Both the position numbers and the translations under genes were made by a program. This document shows, piece after piece, positions 31,433-40,814 of a stretch of 64,000 nucleotides of DNA (positions are counted from its first letter, which is position 1; every line of letters starts with the position of its first letter). The DNA comes from Ampullaceana balthica (lineage: Eukaryota > Mollusca > Gastropoda > Lymnaeidae), in the NCBI GenBank assembly GCA_944989445.1, contig CALYLW010000980.1:160233-224232 (forward strand), written 5' to 3'. The notes beneath the pieces were generated by a model that saw only the letters and a list, made by a program, of their open reading frames with translations, ran no database searches and was not told the DNA's origin.

Positions 31433-33034
31433 AAGGACGTCGCAACTCTGCAGAACACGCTGCAGGAAGATCTGAATCGAATCGAAGACTACGCCAACCG
31501 ATTGCGCCTAGTAGTCAATACGGAGAAAACCGTCCACTCCATTTCTACAAATGGACGAAATGCCCTGAAGCATGAGGTGGTGCTTCAGATATGTGGGAAA
31601 AGATTGAATTGGGATCGGACACCAACGTACTTGGGAATCAAGTTGGACCAGAAGGTCCAACTACATAACCATGTACGTGAATTGTGCGCCAAAGCCACAG
31701 CTAAACTGTCCCTGGTGAAGAAACTGGCTAGCACTAGTTGGGGTGTGGACGCAAGATTACTGAGAGCTCCCTATCTCTGTAGTGTGAGGAGTGCCATTGA
31801 CTACAGCCTCCCGGTCCAAGCCTTTGCGAGCCGTACGGCTCTAGAGGGACTGGATCGAATACAGAACCAAGCTCTACGGTTTGTATGCGGGGCGTTGCGT
31901 ACGACACCCACAGCCGCTGTAGAAATTATGTCAAACGTAGAACCCCTGGCGATAAGGCGAGAAAAAGCAATCATGACCACGGTAGAGCGATACCGTAGGT
32001 TTGAGCATGACGAACCCTGCTTCCAACTACAAGACCGATGGGTAAAGAGAACCCGACTGAAAAGGCAATCCTTCATGGATACGGTCTACGAACTAGAAGA
32101 CTCAGTCCCCATACCCAAGCACAGGGAACGAATGCGACTGGTCCCTGCTCGAGGACCACATGAAAGCTTCAACTTGCCTGAATTACGTTTGACACTGGCA
32201 AATACAGCGGTGACGAAAGCCAGTCACGTCAAGCTCCAGCGAGACGAGACTCTGAAGACAATGGAGGCTTATGGCGACAGCATTTTAAAAGTCTTCACGA
32301 ACGGCTCACGTTTCAAGGATATCAGAAGTGGATACGGAGTACTAATTCAATACCCTCAACATGGACCTGACAGTATCGAACTGTCAGGGCCGTGCGGAGC
32401 CGCATACAGTAGTCACGACTCCGAACTGGAGGTGATCTGCAAGGGTTTGAAGGAAGTTCACCGACGTCTAGCAAGAAGTAAGGTTTTCCCGACCATCGTA
32501 GTCTTCACCGACTCACGGTTTTCGCTCGAGACTGTGGGTCGATCCTCTCTGGAGACGAAAACGGTCAGTGTCATTTTGCTAACAGTAGGTGAAATCCTAG
32601 CACAAGGCGGAAAAGTAGTCCTTCAGTACATCACTGGGCACAGTCGCGGGCCTCATTCAGACAGGGTCGATAAGTTTGCGAGCAAAGGTTCAGCTCAGCC
32701 CCAACCCGATCGCCCGATGACCCAGCTGGGGGTCAGATCGTGGCTTAAGGACCATTTCCGAGAGAAATGGCTTCAGGGCTGGGCGTCTAGAAGCACGGCC
32801 AGAAAAGTATTCCAGTACATGCCGCGACCGAGCAAAAGCGACTCCTGGTGGGAAATTGGACGTAGCAATCAGACGATCATAACTAGAATGAGAACTGAAC
32901 ATTGTCCCATACGAAGCTACTTGTACAAGTTTAACACTAGAAGGGAACTGGCCTGTCGGCTGTGTGGCCACCCGGAGGAGACGGTGGCCCACGTACTCGA
33001 AGAGTGCCCCGAGCTGTGCGGGGATTTGGAGTGA
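31433..33034 (+). pseudogene. I-like LINE: RT thumb, RNase H and terminal C2HC finger
   Basis: Open for 510 codons from 31502. It starts in the RT region after the catalytic box (Y-A-N-R-L-R-L-V-V-N-T-E-K-T, T-Y-L-G-I-K-L-D), then a thumb region. RNase H follows from about codon 260: V-F-T-N-G-S with Asn where the first catalytic Asp is expected, then S-E-L-E-V-I, V-V-F-T-D-S-R and D-R-V-D-K. The end is C-R-L-C-G-H-P-E-E-T-V-A-H-V-L-E-E-C, a C2HC finger common in these LINEs. The long intact frame suggests recent decay. Confidence 0.85.
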
Positions 33035-33155
33035 GAAGTAAATGTATCTACAGAGGATTACCTCTACGGTGATGCCTGCTTGATGAGGCTTGCTTGCGAT
33101 AAAATAAACCGGGCCCTAAGAGCCTAACAGCTCGACCCAAAAGAAAATGAACATT

Positions 33156-33429
33156 CACGAGTAGACAAGCCTTTTAAAGGGAGCTGGGAATTGTGCATTC
33201 TCTGATTGAAGTTCTTTTATCTACTTTTAAAATGTTTTCCTTGGTTTTGTTTATTCATCATATAAAAATTATATGCCATTGATTTTAAAAGAATCTCTGT
33301 AACACAATGATACGCCCCACATTCTTCTACTTTGAAAGCTTAGCCAAAATCAATCTGACATGTCAATATATGTTTAACCAGCAAGGTATCTCTGTGAATG
33401 TTTACACACAGTAGATAGACATTTGCCCT
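33156..33429. other. Stretch with no recognised gene
   Basis: AT-rich, nothing recognised. Confidence 0.5.
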
Positions 33430-33705
33430 TAAGATCAATACACGAGCTACCCTTCAGATCAATTTAACAGATGAAATTCAGATCACTATAACAACTTCCC
33501 TTCAGATCAATATAACAACTACCTTTAAAATCAATATAACAACTTCTGTTCCGATCAATATAACAACTGACCTTCACATCAAAATAACTTTCTTTCATAT
33601 CAATATAACAACTTCCATTTAGATCAATATAACAACTTCCATTTACATCATATAACAACTGTCCTTCAGATCAATACAACTTTCCCTTAGATACCCTTCA
33701 TGTCA
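33430..33705. repeat. Degenerate minisatellite (TTCAGATCAATATAACAACT)
   Basis: A unit of about 24-26 bp, often in pairs, repeated about ten times with substitutions and small indels. The minus-strand frame through it is a repeat artefact. Confidence 0.85.
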
Positions 33706-33994
33706 ATGTAATATAAATTCGTCTCTGTTGGTTAGCCAAGTTTTCGCTAAGTCTAGGGGGTGTAATTCATTCTTAGAAATTATCACTCTATTTCTCTCAA
33801 ACATCCTCGTGCAATATAATACACTAGAGATAGCAGGTCAGAAAGGTTTATATTATGAAATAGAGTTTACCGACCGAATGTTTTTCTTTTCTATAATAAG
33901 ATTAACCAGCCGGTTTGTTTAATATTCTACAATAGAGTTAACCAGCCTGATCGTTTTATTAAATATTCTAGAGTTACATTGCAAGATAGCTTTT
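33706..33994. repeat. Diffuse repeats around ATTCTAnAGAGTTAACCAGCC
   Basis: The motif appears in variant form at about 33895, 33925 and 33965, and a related inverted form (CTAGAGTTAATTCG) lies in the palindrome at 34722-34825. The short element at 34006-34708 has inserted into this repeat tract. Confidence 0.5.
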
Positions 33995-34005
33995 TCTTTA
34001 GTATA

Positions 34006-34708
34006 GACTAATGAACCTACATGTGGAAGAAAATCAGTAGCCCCGAGCCTAGTGCTCTTTATGGGTTTTCCCGGAAGACCCCTTCAGCTATCTGGTCCCC
34101 AAGGGGACGTAACAGCTGAGAAACCCCACCGGAAGCAGTCGCTTCCAAAGCGGCCACCTGGACATCCAGGACAGACTGTCGAAAATGTCTCCCACTAAGT
34201 TGACCTCACAAGGAGGGGTGGAATTCCCTACTATGACCCGCTACCACTTTGGCGCTACCCCGGCAAAGCACACGAGTCTCCATTGTTAGGATCGCCGCTA
34301 AGCGGGGGATCATCAATGACCTACCTAGGGCTTGACCCCCACTGGAAGGTTTCCTTAGAGCGGGCGTCCGCTGCGTTCTTCGTGGTACCTTTAGCTAATC
34401 CGTGCTCGCGCTCCTGGCCCTAAACCGGCACCGCTCAATGGCGTTCCTAGTAGAATGAGGGGGGGGGGCGCAACGGTCGCTTCGGAGTAACCCGACCCCC
34501 AACGGGTACTGTGGTTTTCATCATTGACATTGCATCTAAATGCTTTGCCAAAGATCCGCACAGCGACTGTAATCATATGTGATTATCATCTAACACCTAA
34601 CATAACGACTTCGGCATTGCTTGCCAGGAGTTATCGGTTTCGGGTCACGGTCAGGTCCGCTACCCTACTCGTCCGCCGAGCCCCGTAGAGGCCACCCCTT
34701 CTCGACGG
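34006..34708 (-). mobile_element. ~700-bp short element sharing the I-like LINE 5' end, with TSD
   Basis: It is flanked by an 11-bp direct repeat TCTTTAGTATA at 33995-34005 and 34709-34719. On the minus strand it begins CCGTCGAGAAGGGGTGGCC, matching the LINE at 29153 for about 85 bases, and ends CTTCCACATGTAGG plus ~15 bases. The rest is non-coding and unlike the LINE. Other copies are at 45630-46127 and 56522-57216. This resembles the ingi/RIME relationship in trypanosomes; mobilisation by the I-like LINE is inference. Confidence 0.8.
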
Positions 34709-34721
34709 TCTTTAGTATACT

Positions 34722-34825
34722 CGAATTAACTGTAGTATATTGAATAAAACTATCCAGCGGGGTAATCTTTGGTATACTCGATTACCCCGCTGGATAGTTT
34801 TATTCAATATGCTAGAGTTAATTCG
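34722..34825. repeat. Near-perfect palindrome, 46-bp arms
   Basis: Arms 34722-34767 and 34780-34825 are reverse complements with two mismatches; the inner 31 bp are perfect. The 12-base loop reads TTTGGTATACTC. The arms include AACTATCCAGCGGGGTAATC. It would form a very stable hairpin in DNA or RNA. Confidence 0.95.
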
Positions 34826-35234
34826 GAAAATCATTTGGAGGCTAAACAAGGCACTGCCAGAATGTTTCAACAATGTTGACAAAATGCCCACTCTTTTAAA
34901 GAAATGTCAAAATAATATATTTACCTCTACCCATCTCCCCTTTCCCTCCTTCACCATACACTTATATAACCTCATGGACTTCATTTCCATTGTTCTATAA
35001 TTTCCAGCTCCTTCTTCTATCCCTTCCAAGGTTTTTCCCTGTGCACGTATATTAACCCATTAAATGTATAAATGACTGATCATAACTCCAAGGTATTGGA
35101 ACCCGTTTGCTCCAGTTCGGTCAGTAACTTACCCACATGACCTAAAACTCAAACATTCAGATGACGCCTTCTAAATTTGTATGCAAAATGTATTCTACTC
35201 ACTCTCTATGAATGATCCTGTTTGGAAAATAATT
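34826..35234. other. Stretch with no recognised gene
   Basis: The plus-strand frame 34740-35000 begins in the palindrome and has no family resemblance. Confidence 0.5.
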
Positions 35235-36202
35235 TTTAAAAAACGTAAAAAACCCACCTTTCTGACTATAAATCCTTTATATAGGAGACATAAATAAAAG
35301 AATGTTCATTATAATAAGCAGCGCAAGACAATCCAAAAATATAAAATTTTAGTTATGTCTCGTAAAAGATGTTTAATATAATGGTAATATATTTTCAAAA
35401 AGTATTGTCAGTATAATACGCACCTTATCGCGCGACAGGAAAGGTTGGTTCAATATGATACACACCACGACACTCTAGCACAAAAATTAACATGATACAT
35501 AGAGATAAATAAAATTATCTAAAAATTCAATAATTTAATTACAGTACATGCGATCGATCTGAAACTTTGATACATCGTTTTTATCATCGACACAAATCTG
35601 CCTGCAAAATTTCAGCTCGCTAGCTTAAGAGAAAGTGGGTTAAAAGCGATCCAAATTTTTTTCGGTACTCAAGCAAGGAAGCAATCAAGCAGACACCACG
35701 AGTTAATATAAAGGATTTAATAAAACAAACCCGTAAAAACAAAGTTTTTGACTATATATCCCTTATATATGAGACATAACTAACAGTATTGATTATTTTC
35801 AAACATTTACAGACTGACACCGAGTGATGTCCCTTGTCTTTAATAAATGGGGGTGGGATGTGAGGGGGTGTCGACACGACGGTCGGCGTCAACACGACGG
35901 TCGGCGTCAACTCAAACTCACGTGGAAGTGGGAGAAAAAAACAATAACAAACAGTGAATTTAAATTACATACCTCATATAAGGATAAACTAAAAATGCAT
36001 TAATTTAATTACAATACGTTCGATCGATCTGAAATTTTGATACGATGCATTGTTAGGTCAGACGGGTCCGTGTGCCAAATTTCAGTTCGATCGGATCATG
36101 GGAAGTCGGTCATTTTTTACTTCTGTTTTTCCACCCGCCGAGCCCAAGACAGAGAGAGAGAGAGAGAGAGAGACGGCCGCGAAGTTAATATAAGGGATTT
36201 AA
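35235..36202 (-). mobile_element. Mixed tandem of Helentron-like units (subtype 2 then subtype 1)
   Basis: A subtype 2 unit (35235-35719) is joined directly at GGATTTA|ATAAAAC to a subtype 1 unit (35720-36202). The second carries (GA)n at 36148-36172. The precise joint between two different subtypes, at the same bases as the joints inside pure arrays, shows that units of different kind can be concatenated. Confidence 0.7.
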
Positions 36203-37323
36203 AAATCATCGGGGGATATCCAAATAATTGAAAGTTTTAGGGGCAGACAACTGAAGGCTGCTCAAAGATAAACGTAAAAGATTAGGTGAGCGTTATTTAG
36301 CGTTAGGCTGGACTCTGTTTATTGTGTGGTAACTGAAGCAGACGGTGAACGAAAGCTCTGAATGATTATTTTTTATTGAATTGTATTTGAGACCATCTGC
36401 TCCTGGACGTTAATCTCAAAATTCTTTCTGGATGGGTTTTATTTTTTAAAAAAATAATTTCTCATTCAAGCGAAAGTTTTATTACTGAAATTTCTTCCTT
36501 GTAGCTAAATTACGACGCAGTGACCGATGTTCGTTCTAAGTTCTGTCGTTCCGTGTGCAAAGAAAAAAAACACGTGTACAAAATTGAACTGCATCCATTT
36601 TTTAATCAATATTTGACAAAATTTGCTGCGCGGTAATTCTAAACTGCTGCACTACGACTCTTAGATATCTGGTGGCTGCTCAACCATGCGTAAAGGAACA
36701 TTGGCAGTGACTTGCGCTTTATCATTGTTGTTACATATAACATTTGTTTTCATAAACAAAGAGCACCTAGAAATAGCGCTGAATATGTTTCATGAACTTG
36801 TTCACCTTGACTTCGAGTCATTTAAAAAACAAAGAAAATATGCAAAAACAAGATAGGAGAAATCAAATGCTTCATTTTTTTTTGAAATTTTTAAAGCTGT
36901 CGTATCTCATCACTGTGTGAGTAGTAATTGGTTGACAAATAAAATCTAAGGGATGGCAAAACTCCAAGTCCTTCAACTATTTAATGTCCGGTCTCAAAAT
37001 ATTTCATTGACATTTTGTCACAAGTTACAGCAAAAAAACCTAGAGTTGAAATCGAGATAAATACATAATTTGGTACCGCGAAGACAAAGGGCGTGACAAT
37101 TAGAATCTGGGTAGAGTATGAAACTTCCCTTTAAACAGATTCAGAAGGACACCACACCAAAGGTGTTATTACGTTCGCATGGGACTCGGCCAGTGTAGTG
37201 ACCTGCAAGGTTTATGACATTCAGAGGGACTCGGTTAGAGTGTTTGGCTGTGACCCGGGGATAAGGAGTCTTTAAGAATCGTTATGAAATAAATGTCTTA
37301 AACGTCCTTACGGTCGATGGGCT
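36203..37323. other. Stretch with no recognised gene
   Basis: AT-rich 1.1 kb; no frame or repeat recognised. Confidence 0.5.
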
Positions 37324-37578
37324 TGTCACGTGGGAATCACGAGTTGGATGACGGAGAGGTTACGTGAGTGAAAGCGCGGGAAGAGGGGTTGTCAGAATTT
37401 GCTGTGTAATGGCGGTCGGGTTCCTGAGGCTGAGGACTCCACGTTGTATAACCTCAAATTATATATGTACTGTGCATAGTGTAGATATTAAAGTTGTTTT
37501 ATTGAAACCAATTCTTCAGAGGATTATTGTGTGCAAGGTTTTGTTTTGTGAGAACGCCTACACCAAACTCAACACCAC
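37324..37578 (+). mobile_element. Gypsy family 2 LTR, 3'-truncated
   Basis: It starts TGTCACGTGGGAATCACGAG and follows the reverse complement of the 22161-22460 LTR (ACGGAGAGGTTACGTGAG, CCACGTTGTATAACCTC, TTTGTGAGAACGCCTACA) so it is in plus orientation, unlike the other copies. The last ~25 bp are replaced by the start of the LINE. No matching internal region precedes it. Confidence 0.8.
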
Positions 37579-37583
37579 TTATT

Positions 37584-37925
37584 GTAGGCAGTATATATAG
37601 ACCACCGAATACCAACCTAGAATAGATGAAAAATCTTTGTAGCCAATTAAATTTCATTTTAAAAAATCATAAAAACTCTGCAATTTGGATTATGGGGGAC
37701 TTCAACCTTCCAGATATAAATTGGAAAAACTATACAACTGATAACCATCAAACAAATAAAGATATTAACGAACACTTTATAAACACTATAAACAACTTAA
37801 ACCTAAAACAGATAGTAAAAAAACAACAAGGAAAAATAAAACACTAGATTTATTCCTAACAAATAGACCAGGACTAGTGTTACACTATAAAATAATTCCT
37901 GGACTGTCTGACCATGATATTGTTA
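37584..37925 (+). pseudogene. ATAAG LINE: endonuclease C-terminal half
   Basis: Reads G-S-I-Y-R-P-P-N-T-N, W-I-M-G-D-F-N-L-P-D-I-N-W, then after a frameshift near 37840 T-L-D-L-F-L-T-N-R-P and G-L-S-D-H-D-I-V. These are the late APE landmarks ending in the SDH motif. A stop interrupts codon 11 or so of the preserved part. Confidence 0.85.
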
Positions 37926-38980
37926 GGGTCACCAATACAATAAAAACTAAAATTAATAAGATACCTGGAAGAAAAATATATCTTTGGAATAAATGTAATT
38001 CCATAAAACTACACCAATCAGCGGCTAACTTTCAACAATATTTACTATGTAAATTTAATACAAATAGCCCAGTAGAAGAAATTTGGAAAGATATAAAAAC
38101 AAATCTAAATACTATTATGGATGAGAATGTTTCAACAAAATTAACATCAAATAAAATTAACAAATGCTGGTTCAATTTTGAATTTAAAAAGCTATGCAAA
38201 CAAAAAGAGAACTTATTTAAGAAATTTAAGGCTACCAATTCAAAAAGGATACACAAAAAGTACTTAAAGATTAAACGCTTGACACAAAAACTTAGTCGAA
38301 ACCTCCAAAATGAATATATAAACAATTTAATTTCTAAAGATAACAATAAAAACTTATGGTCCTTTATCAAATCTAAAAAAATGGAACCTACAGGAATAGC
38401 CACACTAAAAGGCTCAAATGATAAAACCTATAATGATAATGAGACTAAAGCTAATATCCTTAACACATACTTTGCATCATCATTCTCTGCCTCAGGCGAC
38501 AAGGAAGTTTTAATAAATTTAAATAAAATGGAAGAAATAGACAACATAACTGTAGACGAGATAGGTATACATTCACTCCTAAAAAACTTTAAAATAAACA
38601 AAGCCACTGGCCCAGATGAATTGCCTGCAAGTTTATTAAAAGAACTAAGCAATGAACTGTCCCTCAATCCTTGTAGTTCCTTTTCAAGCTTCTCTAAACC
38701 AGGGTAAAGTGCCCCAGGATTGGAAATTAGCTAACGTAACTCCACTCTTTAAGAAAGGTGATAAATCAGACCCTGTAATTACAGCCTGTATCACTTACTA
38801 GTATCACCTGTAAATTACTAGAACACATAATATATAGTAAAATAGTTAGCCACCTAGACAAATATAATGCCCTATGCCCACATCAACACGGCTTTAGAAA
38901 AAACAGATCATGTGAAACACAATTAATAGGTTTAATAGATGAACTATCAAAAGGCTTAGACAATAAATGATCAAATAGAC
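37877..38980 (+). pseudogene. ATAAG LINE: reverse transcriptase N-terminal half
   Basis: From 37877 the frame runs 276 codons through a basic linker to I-N-K-A-T-G-P-D-E-L-P-A-S-L-L. Frameshifts near 38680 and 38790 lead to W-K-L-A-N-V-T-P-L-F-K-K-G-D, Y-H-L-L-V-S-type sequence, and H-Q-H-G-F-R-K-N-R-S-C-E-T-Q-L. A frame change follows near 38965. Confidence 0.85.
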
Positions 38981-40054
38981 ACAATATTACTTGACTTCTC
39001 AAAAGCATTTGACAAAGTTCACCACCTTAGTTTACTTAAAAAACTTAACTACTTTGGAATCTCAGGTTCCTTACATCACTGGATCCAAGACTTCCTTTTG
39101 GGCAGGGAGCAAACTGTAATAATTAATGGATCTAAATCTGCACCAATAAAGGTTAACTCAGGAGTTCCACAAGGAACTGTGCTAGGTCCCTTACTCTTTT
39201 TAATTTATATAAATGATTTACCCAACAACATCTCAACAGGTACAAAAGTTAGGTTATTTGCTGATGATTGTATAATCTATAGAACAATTAAATCAGAACA
39301 AGATAGCAAAATTTTACAAAAAGACTTAGATGAATTGATAAAATGGGAAACTAACTGGAGTATGTCTTTCCACCCAGAAAAGTGTCAACTGTTAAGAGTA
39401 ACAAAGAAAAAGAAACAAATAAATTCAAAATATTACATTCATGGAAAAGAACTGACCCAAACTAAAGATGCAAAATACTTAGGAGTCTTAATAAATGAGA
39501 AACTATCATGGAATCCCCATGTCAATGAAGTTATTAAAAAATCAAACAAAACCTTAGGCTTTATAAAAAGAAACTTTAACAAATGTAATAGAGATATAAA
39601 ACTAAAATGCTACCTCACTTTGGTGAGACCTGTACTAGAATATGCATCTTCTGTATGGGACCCATCCACCAAAGAAAACATTGATAAACTAGAACAAATT
39701 CAAAAAAGAGCTGCCAGATTCATTACTGGAGAATATTCGAAACTGACAAGAATAACACCATTAGTTAAATCATTAAACCTTGAAACACTAGAGGATAGAA
39801 GAACCAAGAGCAAAGTAGTAATCATACATAAAGCAATTAATTCTAATTTAGAAATACAACACAAAGATAACTTAATACAACCCTCAGATAGACATAAGGA
39901 TAAAAACACCTTTCTTATTCCGTATGCAAGAACAAACACATACAAGTTTTCCTTCTTCCCGTCCGGAATTCGGGCGTGGAATGGGTTGCCTGAAGAATCC
40001 AGGAAAACCAACACTTTATCAACATTTAAATCTCTAATAAAAATGCAGGACTAA
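38981..40054 (+). pseudogene. ATAAG LINE: reverse transcriptase catalytic half and thumb
   Basis: After the D-F-S-K-A-F-D-K-V-H segment (first Asp) at about 38990, the frame 39098-40054 is intact for 318 codons: N-S-G-V-P-Q-G-T-V-L-G-P-L-L-F, R-L-F-A-D-D-C-I-I-Y (catalytic box), K-C-Q-L-L-R-V-T, K-Y-L-G-V-L, L-V-R-P-V-L-E-Y-A-S-S-V-W-D-P, and the C-terminal F-P-S-G-I-R-A-W-N-G-L-P. No RNase H domain follows. Confidence 0.9.
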
Positions 40055-40069
40055 ACACAAACCATAGAT

Positions 40070-40138
40070 AAGCGTAGGACGCAATAATCTTCTGTATAGA
40101 AGGAGCGTCTGTAAACAGATAAGATAAGATAAGATATA
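40070..40138 (+). other. 3' recognition tail of the ATAAG LINE
   Basis: GGACGC...GCGTC arms with inner CTTC/GAAG pairs form a hairpin, followed by CAGATAAGATAAGATAAG. The same segment ends the LINE copy at 55790-56186 and, with a few changes, the SINE at 53793-54079. Confidence 0.8.
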
Positions 40139-40814
40139 TTAATAAGTAAAACATCACAAAGATGTTACAGGGCTGGAGGTGGGGACGGGGGGATGAATAT
40201 CCTTTATTTGTGTACGAAATTGACATCTTGCCCCAGAGAATATCTATTCTTCTACAGCATAAAGTAAGAAAGAGTAACAAATCTAAACTCTTTTTGGAAT
40301 TTTGTTTTTGAGATTTCGATAGGTTACCTCTTTGTGAATAAACAGGAAAAAGCTGAGATACTGCACGGCCATCTGAAAGTGACTAAGACTATCTTCCAAT
40401 TTTACCATGATTAAGTTATTCAAATATATAAAATATCAAACTTGATACTTTAAACTTTTAAACGTTCAAGAAGTCATGTTCAACCGAAATAGCTCTTAAA
40501 TCTATTCTCTGTGAAAATTTGAGAGTAGATTTCAAATAGCAATCGTAAACAAACATAAAGACGCTGAAACCGTATATATATACAACTATATAATTCAGAC
40601 GGAGAGGGGAAATGAGTTGCTGTATGAAATGGGAAGAATGTGATATTGGAAATCAATGTATTTGAGACACCGTTGAAGTCACAAACAGTATCAATAGACT
40701 ACTGCATCAAACAAATGTTAGAAATAAGCCGTAAACAGATGGCATGACGTGTAGGGCTGCTCACATTAAAAGACATTGAAATCACGCTCAAAAGTAGACT
40801 TCTCGTTTTGCACC
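40139..40814. other. Upstream region of the DUF229 gene
   Basis: No gene seen. A TATATATATA tract at about 40575 could be a promoter element but is 240 bp before the ATG, so I do not call it. Confidence 0.4.

Larger units (their letters stand above)
29153..33155 (+). mobile_element. Near full-length I-like LINE with APE, RT and RNase H (inactive)
   Basis: A GC-richer block starts near 29153 with a 5' region shared with the ~700-bp short elements at 34006, 45630 and 56522, followed by APE endonuclease, reverse transcriptase, RNase H and a terminal C2HC finger. The presence of RNase H after RT places it in the I/Ingi/Nimb/R1-type assemblage; the exact clade is not fixed. The 3' UTR after 33034 is short and the exact 3' end (about 33130-33160) is uncertain. 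Base composition differs sharply from the AT-rich flanks. Confidence 0.8.
37579..40138 (+). mobile_element. LINE with (ATAAG)n tail, APE endonuclease and RT
   Basis: It is 5'-truncated inside the endonuclease domain and complete at the 3' end, where a hairpin-forming segment is followed by (ATAAG)n repeats at 40117-40138. Diverged fragments of the same family are at 25972, 48159, 55096 and 55790 in this window, so it is a successful family here. The protein resembles the Jockey/CR1 group; I do not assign a clade. Confidence 0.85.

Noticed and set aside
33464..33658. Repetitive protein on the minus strand (CYIDLNGS type)
   Set aside because: It is a translation of a 24-26 bp minisatellite.
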